A DNA stretch of 64,000 nucleotides, from the NCBI GenBank assembly GCA_028712475.1, contig JAQTQB010000001.1, positions 62,001 to 126,000 on the forward strand, read 5' to 3'. Below, in pieces: positions 58,832-64,000 of the stretch (the stretch's first letter is position 1; every line of letters starts with the position of its first letter). A program made the translations under genes and the position numbers. The notes beneath the pieces are model-generated. The model ran no database searches. It had not been told where the DNA came from and saw only the letters and a list, made by a program, of their open reading frames with translations. Origin of the DNA: Verrucomicrobiales bacterium. Its GTDB lineage: Bacteria; Verrucomicrobiota; Verrucomicrobiia; Limisphaerales; UBA11358.

Positions 58832-60760
58832 ATGGTTTTTTTATCCCTCCCCCGATTCGCCGGTTTTGTCCTGCCGCTCCTGATTGCGTCCGCGCTTCAG
58901 GCGCAGACCATTCCCACCGTCACTACGCTCGCAGCCACCGGGATGAGCAACAGCGTCGCCACACTTAACGGCACGGTAATTCCAAGTGGGTTGACGACCG
59001 CGTGGTTCGAGTGGGGGCTTTATCCGGCCAACAATACCAACACCACCACGCTTGTCCCCGCCGGCAGCAACCCCGTGTTGGTGGCCGTGAGCAATGTATT
59101 ATCCGGCCTGACGCCGGGGCTGATTTACCACGGACGAATCGCGGCCAGCAATGCGCTGGGCGTGGTGCGCGGAAGAGATGTCTTGTTCGGCTCGCCCCTT
59201 GTTACGCTCAATGGCGCGGCATTGCTCACGAATGAATGTCACACCGCGTTCACCGACCTCGCGGCGGCTTCCGGCTCACCGCTCGCCATTGCCGCGGGCG
59301 GTAATCACAGTCTGGCGCTGAAGAGCGGCGGAAAAGTCGTCGCGTGGGGATCCAATGCCTATGTCCAGACGAACGTCCCCGTGGGCTTAAGCAACGTGGT
59401 GGCCATTGGCGGAGGTCTTGACCACAGTCTGGCGCTGAAGAGCGATGGGACGGTCGCTATGTGGGGACGCAATAACCAGGGCCAGGGGACCATCCCTGCG
59501 GGCTTGAGCAACGTGGTGGCCCTTGACGGGGGAGATTATTACAGTCTGGCGCTGAAGAGCGACGGAACAGTCACCGCGTGGGGAAACAATGGCTATGGCC
59601 AGACGAACATCCCTGTGGGTCTGAGCAACGTGGTGGCCATTGCCGCAGGCGCTGCTCACAGTCTGGCGCTCAAAAGTGACGGGACGGTCACCGCGTGGGG
59701 AGACAATGGCCAAGGCCAGACGACCATCCCTGCGGGCTTGAGCAACGTGGTGGCCCTTGCCGGAGGAGTTGCTCATAATCTGGCGCTGAAGAGTGACGGG
59801 ACGGTCGCCGCGTGGGGATACAATGTCCAAGGCCAGGTGACCATCCCTGCGGGCTTGAGCAACGTGGTGGCCCTTGCCGGGGGCGGTTTTCACAGTCTGG
59901 CGCTGAAGAGCGACGGAACAGTCGCTGCGTGGGGAAACAATGGCTGGGGCCAGACAACCATCCCCGTGGGCTTGAGCAACGTGGTGGCCCTTGACGGGGG
60001 AGATTATTACAGTCTGGCGCTCAAGAGCGACGGGACGGTCGTCGCGTGGGGACAAAATGTCTATGGTCAGACGAGCGTGCCGGCGGGCTTGAATCCGCCG
60101 CTGACCGTAACCGTAAGCGGCAGCTTGGACACGAATTCGCCCGGCAGCTATCTGCTCACCTACACTGCCACCAACGTCCTCGGCGGTATTGGCCGCGCCA
60201 CTCGCACCGTGGTCGTGTCGGACACGATTGCGCCCACCATCTCTTTGCTCGGAAATAATCCTCTGCTCATCACCAACCTTTCCAACCTGCCGCTGGTTGA
60301 TCCCGGCGCGACGGCCTTCGATTCTTGCAGTCAGGGAAGTTATTCCGTTACCGCCAGCAACGCGGTGAATGTGAATTTCCCCGGCATTTACGCCATCACC
60401 TATCGTTCCACCGATTCGAGCGGCAACACCGGCCTGATGAACCGCACGGTGATCGTGACGCTGCTGCGCGTGCCCGGCGATCAAAACGGCGACGGCATCG
60501 TGAGCCAGTCAGAACTCGACGCGGTGTATGCCGGCTACGTGACGAACAGCCCGTGGCTTTACCTGACGAACGTGGCCGGTCTCGGTGGCACGAACGTGAC
60601 CTTTGCGTTGAACAATTCCGTCCTGGGCAGCTACACCGTCCAATACTCCACGAACCTGACGGACTGGCTGCCCCTCGGCCCGGCCACGCCGCGCTACCTC
60701 TTCACGGACACCAACGCGCCCGCCGTTCCGCAGCGCTTCTACCGGCTCGTCTATCCGTGA
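58832..60760 (+). CDS. Exported RCC1-repeat protein with FYR tail
   Basis: 642 residues from the ATG at 58832 (MVFLSLPRFAGFVLPLLIAS signal, then ALQAQ). A fibronectin/Ig-like N-terminus (TVTTLAATGMSNSVATLNG) is followed by seven RCC1-like blades of 39 residues (LSNVVAxxGGxxHSLALKSD; GTVxAWGxNxxGQ). Then an HYR-like domain (YAITYRSTDSSGNTG), an EF-hand/dockerin-like loop DQNGDGIVSQSEL and the C-terminal STNLTDW ... PQRFYRLVYP. Probably a secreted beta-propeller binding protein. Confidence 0.88.
   Translation: MVFLSLPRFAGFVLPLLIASALQAQTIPTVTTLAATGMSNSVATLNGTVIPSGLTTAWFEWGLYPANNTNTTTLVPAGSNPVLVAVSNVLSGLTPGLIYHGRIAASNALGVVRGRDVLFGSPLVTLNGAALLTNECHTAFTDLAAASGSPLAIAAGGNHSLALKSGGKVVAWGSNAYVQTNVPVGLSNVVAIGGGLDHSLALKSDGTVAMWGRNNQGQGTIPAGLSNVVALDGGDYYSLALKSDGTVTAWGNNGYGQTNIPVGLSNVVAIAAGAAHSLALKSDGTVTAWGDNGQGQTTIPAGLSNVVALAGGVAHNLALKSDGTVAAWGYNVQGQVTIPAGLSNVVALAGGGFHSLALKSDGTVAAWGNNGWGQTTIPVGLSNVVALDGGDYYSLALKSDGTVVAWGQNVYGQTSVPAGLNPPLTVTVSGSLDTNSPGSYLLTYTATNVLGGIGRATRTVVVSDTIAPTISLLGNNPLLITNLSNLPLVDPGATAFDSCSQGSYSVTASNAVNVNFPGIYAITYRSTDSSGNTGLMNRTVIVTLLRVPGDQNGDGIVSQSELDAVYAGYVTNSPWLYLTNVAGLGGTNVTFALNNSVLGSYTVQYSTNLTDWLPLGPATPRYLFTDTNAPAVPQRFYRLVYP
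59285..60103 (+). repeat. Seven tandem 117-bp repeats encoding RCC1 blades
   Basis: Unit boundaries near 59285, 59402, 59519, 59636, 59753, 59870 and 59987. Identity between units is very high at DNA level. Units 3 and 7 share the long block starting CTTGACGGGGGAGATTATTA, pointing to recent duplication or gene conversion. Confidence 0.92.
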
Positions 60761-60784
60761 CGCCCGGAGTCCGCACGATTGGAA

Positions 60785-60821
60785 AACAAAACGGCCCGCA
60801 GGAAAAATCCCGCGGGCCGTT
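60785..60821 (-). terminator. Terminator of the thrS tail (copy D)
   Basis: On the minus strand AACGGCCCGC and GCGGGCCGTT pair around about 12 bases, followed by TTGTTTTCC. It lies 15 bp past the thrS stop, as expected for a native gene end. Remnants A-C lack it. Confidence 0.85.
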
Positions 60822-60835
60822 CGCTTGAAAAATGG

Positions 60836-61405
60836 CTACGCCCTTCGCTCTTTGATGCTCGCCAAAATATCCGCCACCACTTCCCCCTTCGGCTTCGCGC
60901 CTTGCGGGCCGCCATGGTGCAAACGCACGCTCACCGCGCCGGCTTCCATGTCGCGACCACCGATGACCAGCATCGTGTGGACGCGCAATTGTTCCGCGTT
61001 CGAAATCTTCGCCTTGAACGGCGTCGCGCTGAAATCCGAGTCTACACGCACCATGTTCGCGCGCAGTTCGGCCACGATGGGCTGGGCGTAGTTGATCAAC
61101 GCTTCGTCGTCGTTGAGCGTGATGACCCGCACCTGATCCGGCGCGAGCCAGAGCGGGAAGTTGCCGGCGTAATGCTCGATGAGGAAGCCGATGAACCGCT
61201 CATGCGTGCCGAGCGGCGCGCGATGGATGCACAACGGCGTCTTGTTCGAGTTGTCCTTGTCGCGGTAGGTCAGGCCGAACTTGGCGGGCACGGCGAAGTC
61301 CACCTGGTTCGTGGCGATGGTGAATTCGCGGCCGATGGCGCTCCACACCTGCACGTCAATCTTCGGCCCGTAGAACGCCGCCTCGTTGGCGATTTTACTT
61401 CTAAA
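60836..61405 (-). pseudogene. thrS: thrS 3'-end remnant D (intact tail, no inserts)
   Basis: About 190 codons in one open frame: ANEAAFYGPKIDVQVWSAIG, VDFAVPAKFGLTYRDKDNSN, TPLCIHRAPLGTHERFIGFL, then the whole anticodon-binding domain ending VVADILASIKERRA. This is the C-terminal third of ThrRS, with the native terminator. The upstream catalytic part is missing: the frame is preceded directly by the stop codon of the next gene (61406-61408), in the same phase. An intact thrS must exist elsewhere because the enzyme is essential. D looks like the least altered copy. Confidence 0.9.
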
Positions 61406-64000
61406 TTACTGCACCAACAATTGATAAAATTGTTTCCCCATGGTCGTGGTGCTTGTGTCACTCCAAACCGCAAGCCCGATGGAGTCAAAACGGAAATCCT
61501 CGATCAGCGTGTCCGTCCAGTTCAATAAATCATCTGACGTTCTCATGTGGTAAGAGCGGTTTGGTAGATATGGAAAATGAACATTGACTCCGCTTTGCCC
61601 AGTCATCTCAAGTTGGACAAACAGACCGCTAGCGGGGTCGTTCGGATCAGTTCCAAGCAGGAATTCATTGTGATTATTCAGACCGTCTCCGTCCCAATCT
61701 CCATCGAGATCGTTTGTCCCCGTGCCAGGCAAGAGCGGACTGATGCCGAAATGTTGCATGGCCCAGGCATCTTGGATTCCATCGCCATCCAAATCTTCAG
61801 ATTGGAAGGCTGTCGCGATGATCGCCGCGCCGGTGTCGTCTATCCGAAATGAAGCCAGTCCGTCGCTGGTGAGCAGGCGTTGGCCAAAGACGATGTTGGA
61901 AAAAGCGGATGCAATGCTTCCGTATTGGATCAAAACGAAACTTTGTGAATTGGAAAGAGTCACACCTGGATTGATGGATATTTCCAGACTTCCAGCCAAC
62001 GAAACGCTCCCGGTGACGACGAGGGAACTGTTCTGCGGAAAGCCTGGCGCACCTGCGATTGAGAATGCCAATTCGGATGTGGAGTCCATCACGAGATTGC
62101 TTTGAATCGTGATGACCGAAGGCCAGAGTGCGCCGCGATTGGTGACCGCGCCGATGATGGCTCCGCTGCCGGTCAATCTTGAGTAGCGACGGACTTCCAA
62201 GCCGCTCCGGCAGATGTTCGTGCTACCAAGCAAATTCAAAGTGGCCAGGTTCGTTCCATCCCCAATCCGCAGGGGAATGCCTGCGGAAAGATCGCAAGCC
62301 GCCCATTCGGCCTTGCCCGCACGGATATTGATGACGGAGAAACTGGCACTACTGGCCGTCAACTTATCGGCGTGGAGCAGTCCGCGATCTAGATTAAGCG
62401 GCCCGTTCACGGTCATGTTGGCCGTGCCTGTAACATTGGTCACAAACAGTTGTCCGGACTGGATTGACAGTGCGGCAACCCGACTGGAGGATGAACTGTT
62501 CAGCGACAACGATGAGCCAATGACAGAACCTTTGTTGATGACAGTAACAAAATTGGTCCGAAACGAAAACAGCGGGGCGCTGATGGTTAAGCCGCCGCTC
62601 AGTTTCCAGAAGCTGCCTTCGCCTGACACGTCTGCCGTCGAACCAAATACTGCATTCAGGACTCCGTTGCTGGTGAACAGATTCGCCCCACCGGCGACTT
62701 GCAGGCGCGACTGCGAGCCTGATAGCACGATTTGAGTTGAGCAATTCGCAACCGCGCCAGTTCCGGCCAAGGAGACGAGTGCGCTCGATCCGCTGGCCAT
62801 GATTTGCGAACCAGAAAAGGCACCACCGGTTTGGATCAGAAACTGATTTTGACTGCCTGCTACGGTCAGGCCATTGGTGGCAAAGCAACTTGCGCCCGCG
62901 CCATTCAATGTCAGGCGATTGCTGTTGCCGCTACTGCTGCCGATGGCCGTCGAGCTGGCGAGAAGCTTGCCGCCAAATTCCACGAGCAATTGATTTTGTG
63001 AACCACCTGCTCCGACCGAGATGGCGTTGGGAGTCAACCATGTCGAGCCATTGCCTGAAAACGTGGCACTGGCATTGGAGCTTGTGGAACTGAACCCAAC
63101 GTGACTCGTGCCACCGGTATCGTCCTGGAACAATCCTCCCTGCTCCACGCGGAAAACGCCTGAAGTGAGTGCCACTGAAGCTGAAGGATCTGCGATGAAC
63201 ATGCCACCGCCTTGACCGACCACGAGTTGTTGACTCCGCCAGCCACTTCCACTCCCCATCCGCAAACGCTCATACCCGCCTGCGCCGGTTGCAAAGGTTT
63301 GTGAAATCACCGGCGCATTTGTAGATCGTATCAACTCCAGCCCAAGCGCTCCGGACAGTCCAACGGGCGGTGTCACCGATGCAGTGGGAGTGTCGAGATA
63401 AGTTACCCAGCCATTCTGAAAGAGGATCATTCCGCTTGGCACTGTGCCGTCGTCGTTGGGGATGATCCCGCCGCCATTGATGACAAGTTTCCCGCCGTCT
63501 GACGTGATGGAACTTGCCTGAACCGCAATCCCGGCAGGCACGACAATATCCGTTGCCGGCAAATGAAGCCCGCCGACGAAAAGGAGGAATCCTTGAGAGC
63601 CTTGGAAACTGGAAGTCTCTGACAAAGTAACTGGGCTGACAAATCGCAGAGTGCTGTTGTTCAGGATGATTTGGCCGCGATTTGTAAATGTGCCCGCTAT
63701 GGTTGCGACGCTATTCGTCGCTGCCAAAGCCGAATTGGTTTCAATCAAGATACCCCCGGCCTCTATCGCAGAAGTGCCTCCGTTAAGAATCAACCCTGAC
63801 CACGTTGAAGCGTCGTTCCCCCTGAATATGAGGGAGGCCACTGACGCATTGGTGGCCTGAATCAGTTGCAGGATGGTCGAGCCGGAACGCTGAATGCGGC
63901 CCAAATAGGTGGGGTTGCTCAAATCCAATTCGGCAGCGGTGGCGTTCCGAAATGAAATCGTCGCGTTTGTGATCGCGATGGCGTTGCTGGGTATGATTGG
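61406..64000 (-). CDS. Autotransporter-like/beta-helix exported protein, 5' end beyond the window
   Basis: At least 864 residues; the frame is open to base 64000, so the start lies outside. Long series of imperfect beta-helix repeats (e.g. VGAGGSQNQLLVEFGGKLLA; VAGSQNQFLIQTGGAF) as in autotransporter-associated strand-repeat proteins. Near the C-terminus are calcium-type repeats (EDLDGDGIQDAW; DLDGDWDGDGLNNHNEFLLG) and the FYR-like tail (SYHMRTSDDLLNW ... GKQFYQLLVQ). Probably secreted. The stop codon abuts and is in phase with thrS remnant D. Confidence 0.85.
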   Translation of the reverse strand, partial: PIIPSNAIAITNATISFRNATAAELDLSNPTYLGRIQRSGSTILQLIQATNASVASLIFRGNDASTWSGLILNGGTSAIEAGGILIETNSALAATNSVATIAGTFTNRGQIILNNSTLRFVSPVTLSETSSFQGSQGFLLFVGGLHLPATDIVVPAGIAVQASSITSDGGKLVINGGGIIPNDDGTVPSGMILFQNGWVTYLDTPTASVTPPVGLSGALGLELIRSTNAPVISQTFATGAGGYERLRMGSGSGWRSQQLVVGQGGGMFIADPSASVALTSGVFRVEQGGLFQDDTGGTSHVGFSSTSSNASATFSGNGSTWLTPNAISVGAGGSQNQLLVEFGGKLLASSTAIGSSSGNSNRLTLNGAGASCFATNGLTVAGSQNQFLIQTGGAFSGSQIMASGSSALVSLAGTGAVANCSTQIVLSGSQSRLQVAGGANLFTSNGVLNAVFGSTADVSGEGSFWKLSGGLTISAPLFSFRTNFVTVINKGSVIGSSLSLNSSSSSRVAALSIQSGQLFVTNVTGTANMTVNGPLNLDRGLLHADKLTASSASFSVINIRAGKAEWAACDLSAGIPLRIGDGTNLATLNLLGSTNICRSGLEVRRYSRLTGSGAIIGAVTNRGALWPSVITIQSNLVMDSTSELAFSIAGAPGFPQNSSLVVTGSVSLAGSLEISINPGVTLSNSQSFVLIQYGSIASAFSNIVFGQRLLTSDGLASFRIDDTGAAIIATAFQSEDLDGDGIQDAWAMQHFGISPLLPGTGTNDLDGDWDGDGLNNHNEFLLGTDPNDPASGLFVQLEMTGQSGVNVHFPYLPNRSYHMRTSDDLLNWTDTLIEDFRFDSIGLAVWSDTSTTTMGKQFYQLLVQ

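Noticed and set aside
59285..60103. Regular repeats considered as a CRISPR array
   Set aside because: The 117-bp units are coding, in one frame, with RCC1 motifs and no spacers.

Overview
The window is GC-rich, Gram-negative chromosomal DNA. It most likely comes from a Verrucomicrobiota bacterium of the Pedosphaera/Limisphaerales type. This is inferred from protein content: LpxA, an Mla lipid-transport system, a PilC-like protein, several very large secreted proteins sharing a C-terminal 'STNLxxW...FYRL' module, an ECF sigma/anti-sigma pair beside a large membrane protein, and dense palindromic and short-word repeats. No 16S gene is present, so the taxonomy is not proven.

Layout. 1-4.0 kb: the 5' part of an AddA-like helicase/nuclease (minus strand), radC, lpxA and three small membrane or hypothetical genes. 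4.0-10.9 kb: a probable envelope-lipid operon (HpnN-like RND protein, unknown exported protein, mlaE, mlaF, mlaD). 10.9-16.1 kb: metF, a porin, pilC and a beta-CASP metallo-beta-lactamase protein. 16.2-24 kb: a sigma-factor operon, a ferritin-like protein, ispH, a small regulator with a membrane protein, a DciA-like protein and Ppx/GppA. 24-30 kb: epimerase, mutS and a DinG-type helicase. 29.9-31.0 kb: two small cargo segments separated by copies of the dinG 3' end. 31.2-35.3 kb: ribD, ribE, tRNA-Leu, an outer-membrane protein and a lipoprotein. 35.4-47.5 kb: the C-terminal half of carB, recQ, addB, a toxin-antitoxin pair and dnaE. 47.5-50.6 kb: flavin reductase, a YiiX-like hydrolase and two small membrane proteins. 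50.8-64 kb: an accessory region of five large exported proteins separated by four partial copies of the 3' end of a threonyl-tRNA synthetase gene.

Two linked phenomena stand out. First, palindromic elements of about 55-90 bp, and short tandem 'words', sit inside the reading frames of conserved genes (addA, mutS twice, dinG, ribD, recQ, addB several times, dnaE). They keep the frame open and add about 10-30 residues. This resembles the Rickettsia palindromic elements but uses different sequences. Second, gene 3' ends (thrS and dinG) recur as direct copies behind small cargo units, as if cargo plus a copied gene tail had been inserted repeatedly at the end of a housekeeping gene. The palindromic elements also lie inside the copied thrS tails, which gives a partial relative history.

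The long antisense frames opposite real genes are composition shadows and are not annotated. All functional names rest on recognising protein motifs by eye; no database search was run.
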